From contig CAWHKW010000004.1 of NCBI GenBank assembly GCA_963829995.1, forward strand, positions 1-64,000: a DNA stretch of 64,000 nt. The letters are read 5' to 3'. Within the stretch, counting starts at the first letter, position 1. Each line of letters begins with the position of its first letter. The DNA is from JACCZX01 sp963829995 (lineage in GTDB: Bacteria > Pseudomonadota > Gammaproteobacteria > Burkholderiales > Burkholderiaceae_F). Position numbers and translations under genes: made by a program. The notes beneath the pieces were generated by a model. That model was not told where the DNA came from, ran no database searches, and saw only the letters and a program-made list of their open reading frames with translations. This document shows positions 27,391-35,974 of the stretch, one piece after another.

Positions 27391-28262
27391 TGGTAATGGA
27401 CCCTGCGATCAAGTACGAAGAACTGCACCAGCGCTGCGGTGGCGAGAATCGCGAGCAACACCATCGTCAGCGTGGCCGCATACGACGAGTCCCAGAAACG
27501 AAACCCGGTCTCGAAGACGTAGAACAGCAGCAGCGACGTCGCGTTATCGGGCCCGCCGCGCGTCATCACAACCACATGGTCCACCAGCCGGAACGCGTTG
27601 ATGACGGCGTTGACCAGCACGAACAACGTGGTCGGCATCAGCAGCGGCAGCGTCACGCGGCGGAAAAAATACCAGCGCGAAGCGCCTTCGATCGCGCCCG
27701 CCTCGGCCAGGTGCGGCGACATCGACTGCAGTGCGGCCAGGTAGAAGATCATGAAAAATCCGGCTTCCTTCCAGACCGTGACGATCATCAATGCCGGCAG
27801 CGCAGTGGACTTGCTGCCGAGCCAGTTATGGGTCGCAAAGCCGAACGAGCGCGTGATCTGTTCGAGCAGCCCGTATTCGGGCGTGAAGAAAAACAGCCAG
27901 ATGTTCGCCACCGCGATCATGGGCAGCACCGTCGGCGTGAAGTACGCCAGACGCAACAGGCCGCGCCCTGCGAGACGACCGTTGACCCAGAGCGCCATGG
28001 CGAGCGCGATCACGATCGACAGCGGGATCGTGCCCAGCGCGTACCAGAGGTTGTTGATCAGCGATTGCCAGAAGATCGGGTCGTCAATGAGCGTGCGGTA
28101 GTTGTCGAGTCCGATGAACACCGCAGGGCGCGCCGCTCTCGGCGTCGAAAAAAAGCTATGCCACAGATTGGCGACCGCCGGATAGTGGGTAAAGAGCGCG
28201 AGCAGAAATAACGCCGGCAACAGCATCAGCCAGCCATAGACCCACTGGGTCGTGCGCGTCAT
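27387..28262 (-). CDS. Ugp-type ABC transporter permease (UgpA-like)
   Basis: A protein of about 291 residues of the MalF/UgpA family with six membrane helices. The first is WVYGWLMLLPALFLLALF, and the EAA loop is around AGAIEGASRWYFFRRVTLP. The frame is open from 28277. I prefer the ATG at 28262, after the hairpin at 28279-28312, because it starts directly before the first membrane helix as in homologues. It is coupled to the UgpE-like gene by a 4-base overlap. Confidence 0.88.
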   Translation of the reverse strand: MTRTTQWVYGWLMLLPALFLLALFTHYPAVANLWHSFFSTPRAARPAVFIGLDNYRTLIDDPIFWQSLINNLWYALGTIPLSIVIALAMALWVNGRLAGRGLLRLAYFTPTVLPMIAVANIWLFFFTPEYGLLEQITRSFGFATHNWLGSKSTALPALMIVTVWKEAGFFMIFYLAALQSMSPHLAEAGAIEGASRWYFFRRVTLPLLMPTTLFVLVNAVINAFRLVDHVVVMTRGGPDNATSLLLFYVFETGFRFWDSSYAATLTMVLLAILATAALVQFFVLDRRVHYQ

Positions 28263-28278
28263 CGCATCATTTAGCAAA

Positions 28279-28312
28279 GCGCGGCACTCGCCTATCGGGG
28301 CGAATGCCGCGC
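28279..28312 (-). terminator. Hairpin between the Ugp binding-protein and permease genes (attenuator or mRNA stabiliser)
   Basis: The arms at 28279-28292 and 28299-28312 are complementary at 13 of 14 positions with a 6-base loop. On the minus strand the stem is followed by TTTGC only, so full termination is doubtful. Such stems after binding-protein genes typically protect the upstream mRNA and reduce expression of the permeases. Confidence 0.55.
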
Positions 28313-28316
28313 GCGA

Positions 28317-29603
28317 TTACTTGTACGACCGCAACAACCGTTCGGCCTCGCGCTGTGCGTCCTTCATCGCTTGTTCCGGCGTCTTTGTGCCAGTCAACGC
28401 CGCCTGCAAGCCGTCGTTCAGCGCCTTGGTGACGCGTTGGTTGTCATGTGTCGACAGCTCGGCCTTCGCATACGGCAACTGATCGCGCGCGACCGCGGCC
28501 GGCGGGAAATCCTGCACGTACTTTTTCATCACGGGCGTTTCGAACGCAGCAGGCGTGACTGCCACGTAACCGGTATCGATGCCCCACTGTGCCGCGCGCT
28601 CAGGCTGCGTGGCCCATTTGACGAACTTCAGCGCTGCCTCACGCTGTGCTGGCGTCGTCTTCTTGAACAGATAAAAATTGCCGCCGCCGGTCGGACTGCC
28701 GCGCTGCTTGCCCGCCGGCAACATCGCCACGCCGAAATCGAACTTGGCGTTGTTCTTCACGTTGGTCAGGTTGCCGGTGGTGGTCCACATCATCGCCATC
28801 TTGCGCTCGAAAAAATCGCGCGGTGTGGTGCCCCATTCCACGATGCCTTCGGGATGTACTTTGTGCTTTCTCGCAAGATCAACCCAATAGGTCAGCGCCG
28901 CGATGACCTCCGGACGGTCGTAGTAGGTCTGTGTGCCTGCAGCGTTCATCAGGTTGACGCCGTTTTGAATTGCGAACGCCTGGAACAACCAGTACGGAAA
29001 GCCGGACGATGGAACCTGGATGCCCCACTGGCTCACGTTGCCCGACGCATCGCGCTTGGTGAGCTTCTGTGCGTAGTCGAGCTGTTCCGCCCAGGTTTGT
29101 GGCGGCCGGTTGGGATCGAGCCCCGCGGCCTTGAACATGTCCTTGTTCCAGTAAAGCACGATCGTTGAGCGCTGAAACGGGATGCCCCAGGTCTTGCCGC
29201 CGGTCTGGCTGTTCTCCATGAAGCTGGGATAGAAGCTCTTGGCCCACGCTTGATCGGCCGGCTTCATGATGTCGTCAAACGGGACGATCGCATCCTCGTC
29301 GATCAACGTGTACATGTCGGTCGAAAGCAGGATCGACAGTACCGGCGGGTCGCCCGCCTTGACCGCGGTCAGCGCCTTCGCAATCGACTCCTGATAGCTA
29401 CCCGAGTAAATCGGCCGCAGCTTGATGCCGGGATTGTCTTTCTCGAATTCAGCGGCGTAGCCGTCGATGATCTTCGTGATCGGCCCGCCGACCGCAACCG
29501 GGTAGTAAAACGAAACTTCGACCGGCGCCTGCGCGAATGCCAGCGCAGATACGAGCGCGCTCGCGCATCCGGCCAACCAGCGACTCAAACGTGCATACGA
29601 CAT
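28317..29603 (-). CDS. Ugp-type periplasmic substrate-binding protein (extracellular solute-binding family 1, UgpB-like)
   Basis: 428 residues with a signal peptide (WLAGCASALVSALAFA, cleaved near AFA-QA). The mature domain carries YSGSYQESIAKALTAVKAG, which resembles the UgpB segment YKGNYEQNL..., and the length is close to that of E. coli UgpB (438). It binds the substrate in the periplasm and delivers it to the UgpA/UgpE-type permeases encoded downstream. It follows the UgpC-like ATPase gene after 29 bases. Glycerol-3-phosphate or glycerophosphodiesters are the likely ligands. Confidence 0.87.
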   Translation of the reverse strand: MSYARLSRWLAGCASALVSALAFAQAPVEVSFYYPVAVGGPITKIIDGYAAEFEKDNPGIKLRPIYSGSYQESIAKALTAVKAGDPPVLSILLSTDMYTLIDEDAIVPFDDIMKPADQAWAKSFYPSFMENSQTGGKTWGIPFQRSTIVLYWNKDMFKAAGLDPNRPPQTWAEQLDYAQKLTKRDASGNVSQWGIQVPSSGFPYWLFQAFAIQNGVNLMNAAGTQTYYDRPEVIAALTYWVDLARKHKVHPEGIVEWGTTPRDFFERKMAMMWTTTGNLTNVKNNAKFDFGVAMLPAGKQRGSPTGGGNFYLFKKTTPAQREAALKFVKWATQPERAAQWGIDTGYVAVTPAAFETPVMKKYVQDFPPAAVARDQLPYAKAELSTHDNQRVTKALNDGLQAALTGTKTPEQAMKDAQREAERLLRSYK

Positions 29604-29632
29604 GGTGTCTCCTTATGTTGGTGCCGCGCGCT

Positions 29633-30721
29633 CTAGGCGAGCATCGTCGTCACGTGTGGCTCGGGCGCGCGGATGCGCGCTCCCGATGCATCGAAACAAT
29701 GCTGTGCGCCGCCGACCCATGCCAGACGGACCACATCACCGCTAGCCAACCCTACTGCGCCGGACTGGCGTACCGCAATACTGGTTTCACCGAGTTTGCA
29801 GGCGATCAGGGAATCACCGCCGAGGTATTCGACACCTTCGACGCGCGCCGTGTGGCCGCCGTCGCGTTGCACGCGGATATGTTCGGGCCGCACACCAAGC
29901 AAACCATCGGCGAACTGCGCCGGCAGGACCACTGGTCCGTCGGTTCCCGCAATGACAGCGCCGTCGCCCCGCGCGACCAGCGGCAGCAGATTCATCGGCG
30001 GCGTGCCGATGAAGCGCGCGACGAAGGTGTTGGCCGGAGTTTCATACAGGTCGACCGGCGCTGCGTTCTGCTCGATCTCGCCGCGGTTCAGCAGAATGAC
30101 GCGATCGGCCATCGACATCGCCTCGACCTGATCATGTGTGACGTACACCATTGTGATGCCGAGCTTGCGCTGCAGCGCGCGGATCTCGCTGCGCATCTCG
30201 GCGCGTAGCTGTGCATCGAGGTTCGACAATGGCTCGTCCATCAGGCACACCGGTGCGCGTCCGATGATCGCGCGGCCGAGCGCTACGCGCTGCTGCTGGC
30301 CGCCCGAAAGTTGTCCGGGCTTGCGATCCAGCAGCATCGACAGTCCGAGCAAGCTGGCGACGTCGGCCAGACGGCGTTTAATTTCGTCGCCCGTCACTTT
30401 GCGAACTTTTAGCCCAAAGATGATGTTCTCGCCGACATCGAGATGAGGAAACAGCGCATACGACTGGAACACCATCGAAATGTTGCGCCGGGCCGGCGGC
30501 ATCCGCGTCACATCACGCCCGCCGATTCTGATCGTGCCTGCATCGGCTGCTTCGAGTCCTGCGATGACGCGCAGCGTCGTGGACTTGCCGCATCCCGAAG
30601 GGCCCAACAGCACGTTCAGCGTGCCTTCTTCGAGCGCGAACGAAAGGTCGCGCACCGCGTGCACATCACCCCGCGGTGTCGCCCAATGCTTGCTCACCGC
30701 TTGAAGTGCAATCGCGGACAC
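29633..30721 (-). CDS. ugpC: ABC transporter ATP-binding protein of the UgpC/MalK family
   Basis: 362 residues, the family length, when started at the GTG at 30721. The frame is open to 30826, but the extra residues are not conserved. Walker A GPSGCGKST is near residues 40-48, the signature LSGGQQQR near 138, and Walker B CLMDEPLSNLDAQLR near 159. The C-terminal regulatory domain includes the TOBE-like GVRPEHIRV segment. It heads the operon ATPase - binding protein - UgpA - UgpE - EEP hydrolase, an order unlike E. coli ugpBAECQ. Confidence 0.88.
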   Translation of the reverse strand: MSAIALQAVSKHWATPRGDVHAVRDLSFALEEGTLNVLLGPSGCGKSTTLRVIAGLEAADAGTIRIGGRDVTRMPPARRNISMVFQSYALFPHLDVGENIIFGLKVRKVTGDEIKRRLADVASLLGLSMLLDRKPGQLSGGQQQRVALGRAIIGRAPVCLMDEPLSNLDAQLRAEMRSEIRALQRKLGITMVYVTHDQVEAMSMADRVILLNRGEIEQNAAPVDLYETPANTFVARFIGTPPMNLLPLVARGDGAVIAGTDGPVVLPAQFADGLLGVRPEHIRVQRDGGHTARVEGVEYLGGDSLIACKLGETSIAVRQSGAVGLASGDVVRLAWVGGAQHCFDASGARIRAPEPHVTTMLA

Positions 30722-30830
30722 GGGTCGGAGTCGCCCTGCAGTCTGACAGAAGTGAACCGGTGCGTCGTCGAACACGGCGCAGCCGGTTGGATCGTAACAA
30801 AGGCAGCGTCCGCGACGCCGCGGCAACCCC

Positions 30831-31082
30831 CTACGACTTCTTGGAGGATGATTTTTTCGAGGAAGATTTGCGGCCCGAAGACTGTTTCGATGCAGACTTC
30901 CTGCCGGACGATTTTTTCTTCGGCACCTTGCCCCCGGCGCGGCGCGCCTCGGACAGCCCGATCGCGATTGCCTGCTTTTTGCTCGTTACCTTCTTGCCTG
31001 AGCCGCTCTTCAGCGTGCCACGCTTGCGCTCACGCATCGTCTTTTCGACTTTCTCCGACGCCTTTGCTCCGTACTTAGCCAT
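30831..31082 (-). CDS. Small lysine-rich histone H1-like protein (DUF6496-like)
   Basis: 83 residues from the ATG at 31082, which has a strong ribosome site (AAGGAGGAACACC). The N-terminal half, MAKYGAKASEKVEKTMRERK, is the conserved part of a small family found in proteobacteria. The C-terminal 30 residues are a Lys/Ser/Arg repeat of the type SSGRKSxSK, like eukaryotic H1 tails. It probably binds nucleic acid without sequence preference (inference). It stands alone between the Ugp operon and the VOC gene. An in-frame ATG at 31112 is less likely. Confidence 0.8.
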   Translation of the reverse strand: MAKYGAKASEKVEKTMRERKRGTLKSGSGKKVTSKKQAIAIGLSEARRAGGKVPKKKSSGRKSASKQSSGRKSSSKKSSSKKS

Positions 31083-31139
31083 GGTGTTCCTCCTTGATTT
31101 GGCCAAGTTCAACGATTAGCAAAGATCGTTCGCGCTGCA

Positions 31140-31490
31140 CTACTTCTGATACTTCGGCTGATACAACTGAACTTTGAATCCGCCCGGCACTTTGAAGAAC
31201 GTCACCCAGCCGAAGCCGTGGTCTTCGGCTTCTTGCGTGAACTCGACGCCGCGCGTTCGAAGCTCTCGCATCGTCGACGCGATGTCGTCGCAGTAGAACG
31301 AGACATCGGCAGTCCCCGATGCAACGCTGCTGCCCTCGGTCGGGTGCACGCCAAGATCGGCTTCCGGCGCATCGAAGATCAGCCAGCCGCCGCCAACATC
31401 GGTCCCGCTCAAGCCCAGTTTGTCGCCGATGAACGCACGCAGCTCGTCGGCCTGGGACGAATAGAACATGGCATGCATACCTCGAATCAT
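31140..31490 (-). CDS. VOC-superfamily (glyoxalase/bleomycin-resistance fold) protein
   Basis: 116 residues from the ATG at 31490, with GGAGACGACC as ribosome site. It is a single beta-alpha-beta-beta-beta pair of the vicinal oxygen chelate fold: MHAMFYSSQADELRAFIGDK and the C-terminal GWVTFFKVPGGFKVQLYQP are typical. Metal-ligand residues are partly conserved. The frame reaches 31574, but the added part has no homology and overlaps the divergent gene's promoter. The substrate is unknown. Confidence 0.82.
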   Translation of the reverse strand: MIRGMHAMFYSSQADELRAFIGDKLGLSGTDVGGGWLIFDAPEADLGVHPTEGSSVASGTADVSFYCDDIASTMRELRTRGVEFTQEAEDHGFGWVTFFKVPGGFKVQLYQPKYQK

Positions 31491-31617
31491 GGTCGTCTCC
31501 TCAACAATGGCCGCCGTCGATCGGGCGAAACTTGCACTATGTCTTACCCCACTTCTCACCGGATCGGCATGCACAGCGGCTCACTATGATCCGACTAAAC
31601 CGCAAAAGGATCGCCCA

Positions 31618-32748
31618 ATGCGCTGTTGGCTCCCTCTGCTTGTCGCCATCTTCGCCGCCTGCCCAACGTTTGCGCAGCAGCGAGCCGCGGGCGATCAGCC
31701 GCCCCGCATCGACGAGCGCGTCGCACAGATTCCACAGACTGCGCTTGGTGCACCGTGGGCGTTTATCGGCTTTGCGGTGACGACGCCCACCGAGCCTCAA
31801 TGGTTCGTGGCCACGAGCACGCCGCGTGGCGGCTCGATGGGGCGCCATCTTTCTGGGCGTGACGATCACACGGCCGTGTTGGTGCTGTCGAGCGAAATAT
31901 TGGACAAACCAGTCGATACCGATAACGCCCTACTGGAACTGGCGCGCGGGCGGCACGCGAAGCTGTCGGAACGGTGGCAGATCGACAAGCACGAGGAAGC
32001 GATCGTGAGGCATGCGGGTACGCGCTGCGCGCGCCACACTTTGGAGGCGATCCAGCTCGCGGACACGTCGCCGCGCAAGAACGCAGCCAAGGCAAACGCG
32101 CAGCGCAGCTCGATGTTCGTCAGCGGCATATCGTGCGTGCACCCGACCGATTCTTCGATGCTGATCGAGGTGGGGATTTCCGAACGCGGACAAGTTAAAA
32201 GCATGTCGCCTACCGTCGTTCGCGATGCTGAGCAGGTTATTGCCAGCCTGACGTTTCATCGCTTCAACGAACAAGCGCTGCAAAAATCGGCCGAAGCGGC
32301 GCGTACGACCGGGCTGGCCGATGCCGAAGCGGTGTTGAAGCCGTATGTTGACGCCGACGCCGCCTGGGCGCGCTATTTTCTCGCGCAGATCATCGACAGA
32401 GCACGGCCAGCGCCGGATAACGCGAGCGTTCGCATCAAGGCGCTGCTCGAGCCGGCCGCCGAAAGAGGTCTGGCCGATGCGCAATGGTCGCTCGGCACGC
32501 TCTACCTGCACGGCGCACCCGGCGTCCCGAAGGATGCGTCACTGGCCGAAGCGTTGTTGCGGCGCGCGGCGGAGCGCGGCAATGCGGGCGCCGCTTTCCA
32601 GCTCGGCATCGCGCAACTCTCGGGCGCCGACGGCATCGCCGCCAACAAGAAAGAAGGCGCGCTGTGGGTTCAACGCGCCGCCGTGCGCGGGCTGAAGGAA
32701 GCGCAGGAGCTGCTGAAGGGAACGCGCGACAAGCCCGCCGGGAAATAA
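31618..32748 (+). CDS. Exported Sel1-repeat protein
   Basis: 376 residues from the ATG at 31618 (AAGGA ribosome site). The signal peptide CWLPLLVAIFAACPTFAQ leads into a domain of unknown type (about 30-250). Two to three Sel1-type TPR repeats follow near the C-terminus, including AAERGLADAQWSLGTLYLHG and AAERGNAGAAFQLGIAQLSG. Sel1 repeats mediate protein-protein contacts in the periplasm. The frame reaches 31468, but that extension overlaps the divergent VOC gene and is not signal-like. Confidence 0.82.
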   Translation: MRCWLPLLVAIFAACPTFAQQRAAGDQPPRIDERVAQIPQTALGAPWAFIGFAVTTPTEPQWFVATSTPRGGSMGRHLSGRDDHTAVLVLSSEILDKPVDTDNALLELARGRHAKLSERWQIDKHEEAIVRHAGTRCARHTLEAIQLADTSPRKNAAKANAQRSSMFVSGISCVHPTDSSMLIEVGISERGQVKSMSPTVVRDAEQVIASLTFHRFNEQALQKSAEAARTTGLADAEAVLKPYVDADAAWARYFLAQIIDRARPAPDNASVRIKALLEPAAERGLADAQWSLGTLYLHGAPGVPKDASLAEALLRRAAERGNAGAAFQLGIAQLSGADGIAANKKEGALWVQRAAVRGLKEAQELLKGTRDKPAGK

Positions 32749-32761
32749 CGCTCGGGACGCT

Positions 32762-33136
32762 TCAGCCGCCCGCTGGCTTGCGCGGTTCATCGCGCGCAAG
32801 GCGACTTTGGACGTAAGCAGCCAGGCGCGCAACAATCATCGGCGGGATCGCTAGCACGCCGAAGACGATGACGCCGAGCGGCAGCAGGTTGCCGGGTCCC
32901 ACCATCAACAGCATCGCGAAGAACTGGCCGGCGAGCGGCGCGAGACCCCAGCGCCAGGTTCGCTTTGGCTCAAGAAAGCCCAGCGCGCCGGCGAGCAGAC
33001 AGACCGCCGGCATTCCGACGGAAAAATACAAACTCGAATCCCACGCCTCTGTCTTCCCAGATGCGGTGGAAATCAACACCCATATCAGCGCGCCGGCGCC
33101 GGCGGCTGCGACCAGCAGCCAATGCTCCCTTTTCAT
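32762..33136 (-). CDS. Small inner-membrane protein, unknown function
   Basis: 124 residues with four hydrophobic segments: WLLVAAAGAGALIWVLI, SVGMPAVCLLAGALGF, LAPLAGQFFAMLLMVG, LGVIVFGVLAIPPMIVA. A basic C-terminus RSRLARDEPRK lies in the cytoplasm by the positive-inside rule. It converges on the Sel1 gene (13 bases between stops) and is divergent from the DUF2891 gene. No family is recognised. Confidence 0.7.
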   Translation of the reverse strand: MKREHWLLVAAAGAGALIWVLISTASGKTEAWDSSLYFSVGMPAVCLLAGALGFLEPKRTWRWGLAPLAGQFFAMLLMVGPGNLLPLGVIVFGVLAIPPMIVARLAAYVQSRLARDEPRKPAGG

Positions 33137-33171
33137 GCCGCCACTCTAGCCGAGCGCGTTACGCTCATTGC

Positions 33172-34176
33172 ATGATCGATGCCGAGTTCGCTGCCGCTAT
33201 TTCGCGCACCGCGCTGCAAAACGTTGCGACCGAGTATCCGTACAAGCTCGATCAGGTCCTCGGCGGCGACGAGGCGGTACGCGTGCCGCGCGTGCTGCAT
33301 CCTCTCTTCCACGGCAGCTACGACTGGCACTCGTGCGTGCACATGCACTGGACGCTGGCTCGATTGCTGCGGCTTTGTCCGCTTCATCCGCACGCGGACG
33401 CGACGCGCCGGCACTTCGAAGAGCGGCTGACCGAAGCAAATACGCAAGGTGAGCTCGCCACAATCGCGGGACCGCATCATGGGTCATTTGAGCGCCCCTA
33501 CGGCTGGGGGTGGTTGCTGAAACTGGCGGCTGAATTGCACCTACTCGCAACAGACGACCGCGCTGCCGCCCGCTGGCGCGACATTCTCGCGCCGCTGGCG
33601 CAGGCATTCGCCGCCCGCTTCGTCGACTTCCTGCCGCGGGCATCTTATCCGACGCGCGCCGGGACTCACGGCAACTCGGCGTTCGCATTGCTGCTTGCAC
33701 TCGACTACTGCGACACCGTGCAGCACCGTGCGCTGCATCGCCTGATCGCCGAACGCGCCAATCTTTGGTTCGGCCGCGATCGCCGTTATCCAGCGGAATA
33801 CGAACCGAGCGGTGACGACTTTCTATCGAGTGGATTGGTCGAAGCCGCGTTAATGCGGCGTGTAATCGACGGCTGCTCATTTGCCGACTGGTGGAGCCTG
33901 TTTCGGCCCGCCCCCGACGCGATCAATGGCTGGCTGCAGCCAGCCACGGTCAGTGACGCCAGCGATCCGAAGATCGTTCACCTGCATGGACTCAACTTGT
34001 CGCGGGCGTGGTGCTGGCGTCAACTTCTGCCTGAGCTCGACGAGGAGTTGAAGGGACGGGTCGACGAAGCGATGAAGCGACATCTGGCGGCGTCTATTCC
34101 CGCGGCGACGCAGGGCGCGTACGTCGGTACGCATTGGCTCGGGTCGTTCGCGCTGCTCGCGCTGACCGAGCAGTAA
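33172..34176 (+). CDS. DUF2891 family protein
   Basis: 334 residues, cytoplasmic. Motifs of the DUF2891 family: HPLFHGSYDWHSCVHMHW near 42-59, GPHHGSFERPYGWGWLLKL near 103-121, YEPSGDDFLSSGLVEA and LHGLNLSRAWCW. It looks like an alpha/alpha-barrel hydrolase-type fold, but no activity is established for the family. The frame reaches 32965, but that part is antisense to the membrane-protein gene. I use the ATG at 33172. Confidence 0.9.
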   Translation: MIDAEFAAAISRTALQNVATEYPYKLDQVLGGDEAVRVPRVLHPLFHGSYDWHSCVHMHWTLARLLRLCPLHPHADATRRHFEERLTEANTQGELATIAGPHHGSFERPYGWGWLLKLAAELHLLATDDRAAARWRDILAPLAQAFAARFVDFLPRASYPTRAGTHGNSAFALLLALDYCDTVQHRALHRLIAERANLWFGRDRRYPAEYEPSGDDFLSSGLVEAALMRRVIDGCSFADWWSLFRPAPDAINGWLQPATVSDASDPKIVHLHGLNLSRAWCWRQLLPELDEELKGRVDEAMKRHLAASIPAATQGAYVGTHWLGSFALLALTEQ

Positions 34177-34183
34177 GAGAACG

Positions 34184-34207
34184 ACGGCGGCGGGTGACAG
34201 CCGCCGT
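34184..34207 (+). terminator. GC hairpin after the DUF2891 gene
   Basis: ACGGCGGC (34184-34191) pairs with GCCGCCGT (34200-34207) around an 8-base loop, 7 bases after the stop codon. No U-tract follows, so it is a weak intrinsic terminator at best. It may insulate the downstream regulated promoter. Confidence 0.4.
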
Positions 34208-34254
34208 TGCCAGACAACGAGCTATCTACTTGTAGAAAACGTAATCGGCTAGTG

Positions 34255-34282
34255 TTGACAACTCTGAATATCAGAGTACTAT
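34255..34282 (+). promoter_or_regulatory. Sigma70-type promoter with a perfect palindromic operator in the spacer
   Basis: The -35 box TTGACA (34255-34260) is consensus, the spacer is 16 bases, and the -10 box is TACTAT (34277-34282). The spacer together with the first -10 base is the palindrome ACTCTGA-ATA-TCAGAGT (34261-34277), 7-bp arms around 3 bases. A protein bound there would block RNA polymerase. The downstream operon encodes a winged-helix regulator, so autorepression is the simplest reading. Confidence 0.75.
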
Positions 34283-34308
34283 GCAATCACTAGCCGGAGG
34301 AACACGTA

Positions 34309-34935
34309 ATGACAGCTATCGATCGAGCCAAGGAAGACCTGCATTACGTTGCCAGCGCCGTGCGACGCGAGGATCGCGACGATGGCATACCCATCATCTA
34401 TTACTTGTGGGCAGTGCTGGTGGCGATCGGGTGGGCGCTGCCTGATTTTGCACCGCAGTGGACGGGTCTCTACTGGATCGTCGTCGGACCTGCGGGCGGT
34501 TTGGCCAGCTGGTGGATCGGCAGTGGGCAGGGTGCAAAGGCCGGTATCAACGACGCCGCACTTGGCCGCCGCTACGCCTATCACTGGTTGTTGGCGCTGC
34601 TGGCCTTCTGCCTGGTCTTCCTGCCGGCAATCTCCGGCAAGGTTTCTGCGGAGGCGGCGGCCATCAACGTGCTTTTGGTGGCCGGCCTGACGTATGCGCT
34701 GGCCGGCGTGCATCTCGAGCGTCCTCTGCTGTGGAGTGGATTGCTGGCGTTCGGCGGCTACATCGCATTGTCGACCCTTGACCTTCCGTATCTGTGGAGC
34801 ATCACCGGCCTGGTGGTAGCCGTTTCGCTGATCCTCGCCGGTTTTACGAGCCGCAAGCGCCAGCTGCCGCGCACGCATGAAGGAACTCGATGGCCTCGAC
34901 GCGGCGCTCGAGCACCGCGTTCGGCTGGCCATTAG
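34309..34935 (+). CDS. Multi-pass membrane protein cotranscribed with a winged-helix regulator
   Basis: 208 residues, start with ribosome site CCGGAGGAAC. About six hydrophobic segments, beginning IIYYLWAVLVAIGWALP, after a charged 25-residue N-terminus. The end runs 59 bases into the regulator gene, so the last 20 residues (RTHEGTRWPRR...) are unconserved-looking. The tight overlap with the regulator suggests the two act together, possibly with the membrane protein as a sensor or as the regulated function. No transporter motif is visible. Confidence 0.78.
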   Translation: MTAIDRAKEDLHYVASAVRREDRDDGIPIIYYLWAVLVAIGWALPDFAPQWTGLYWIVVGPAGGLASWWIGSGQGAKAGINDAALGRRYAYHWLLALLAFCLVFLPAISGKVSAEAAAINVLLVAGLTYALAGVHLERPLLWSGLLAFGGYIALSTLDLPYLWSITGLVVAVSLILAGFTSRKRQLPRTHEGTRWPRRGARAPRSAGH

Positions 34936-35176
34936 CGTGCTGTTGGCCCGGCATGGCGAGATCAACTTCTCGCGCTTCAAGGAACAACTCGAACTGACCG
35001 ACGGCAATCTCGGCGCCCAGCTGCGCCGTCTGGAAGACGATGGCTACATCACGCTTCGTCGCGCGTTCGTGGAGCGCAAGCCGGTCACCTGGTATCGGCT
35101 GACCAGCAGTGGCCGCAAGGCTCTCGACAAGCATCTGCGTGCGCTGCAGGACATGATTTCTGTCGCAGCGCCGTAA
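34877..35176 (+). CDS. Winged-helix transcriptional regulator (MarR/HTH_34-like)
   Basis: 99 residues. The winged-helix DNA-binding domain spans about residues 10-80, with recognition helix ELTDGNLGAQLRRLEDDGYI and wing RRAFVERKPVTWYRLT. Such one-domain regulators are usually dimeric repressors. The gene overlaps the membrane-protein gene by 59 bases. The symmetric operator at 34261-34277 upstream of both genes fits a dimer, so autorepression is likely (inference). Confidence 0.85.
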   Translation: MKELDGLDAALEHRVRLAISVLLARHGEINFSRFKEQLELTDGNLGAQLRRLEDDGYITLRRAFVERKPVTWYRLTSSGRKALDKHLRALQDMISVAAP

Positions 35177-35221
35177 GAACGGCTGGCGCGCAGCGACCAA
35201 GGCGCTGTTCCGGGAGATCCG

Positions 35222-35974
35222 ATGCGCCACCTGATTGCTGCGGCCGCCCTTGCCGCCACGATGCCCACCGCGCTAGCTGCCACTTGCCAGGCGACGAGCC
35301 CCAAGAACACCGTTGCGCTGGTCGAGCTGTACACGTCGCAGGGGTGTTCGAGCTGTCCGCCGGCCGATCGCTGGCTGTCGCAGCTGCCGGCGCGCATTGA
35401 TGCCAACCGCGCAGTGCCGCTGGCGCTGCACGTCGGCTACTGGGACTACATCGGCTGGAAAGATCCGTTTGCGAAACGCGAGTTCAACGACCGGCAATCG
35501 CAGCTGGCCGCACTGAATCGCAACACTACCCGCTATACGCCCGGTGTTTTCGTACAAGGGCGCGAGACGAACTGGTCGTCCACGGTTGCGTTCGATGCGC
35601 AGTTGCGTGCGGTCAATCAACGGCCTGCCGCGGCGACAATCACGCTCGACAAGGTCGAAACGCAAGGCGGCAAAGTCGGCGTGCGCGCCCATGCGGAGCT
35701 GGCTGCACCTAACTCGGCCAAGAATCCTCGTTTGATCGTCGCGCTGGTGCAGAACGGAATCTCAACCAAAGTGACGGCCGGCGAGAACCGCGGCGAGACG
35801 CTGGCCAATGACCGCGTCACTCGCGCGTGGTCGGGCCCGTTGCCACTTGGAACGCGCACGATCTCACTTGAAGTGCCATCGACGGCGGCGCGCGACCTGG
35901 CGTTGGTCGCCTTCGTTGAAGACGACAGCGGCGTGCTACAGGCGTTACAGCTGCCGCTTGCTGGCTGCAGCTAG
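35222..35974 (+). CDS. DUF1223 family exported thioredoxin-fold protein
   Basis: 250 residues with a signal peptide (MRHLIAAAALAATMPTALAA). The conserved N-terminal motif is VELYTSQGCSSCPPADRWLS, whose CSSC pair resembles a thioredoxin-type active site, followed by LHVGYWDYIGWKDPFA and YTPGVFVQG, all family hallmarks. It probably acts in the periplasm as a redox-related protein; its function is not established. Its stop shares the bases CTAG (35971-35974) with the stop of the convergent ATPase gene. Confidence 0.9.
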   Translation: MRHLIAAAALAATMPTALAATCQATSPKNTVALVELYTSQGCSSCPPADRWLSQLPARIDANRAVPLALHVGYWDYIGWKDPFAKREFNDRQSQLAALNRNTTRYTPGVFVQGRETNWSSTVAFDAQLRAVNQRPAAATITLDKVETQGGKVGVRAHAELAAPNSAKNPRLIVALVQNGISTKVTAGENRGETLANDRVTRAWSGPLPLGTRTISLEVPSTAARDLALVAFVEDDSGVLQALQLPLAGCS

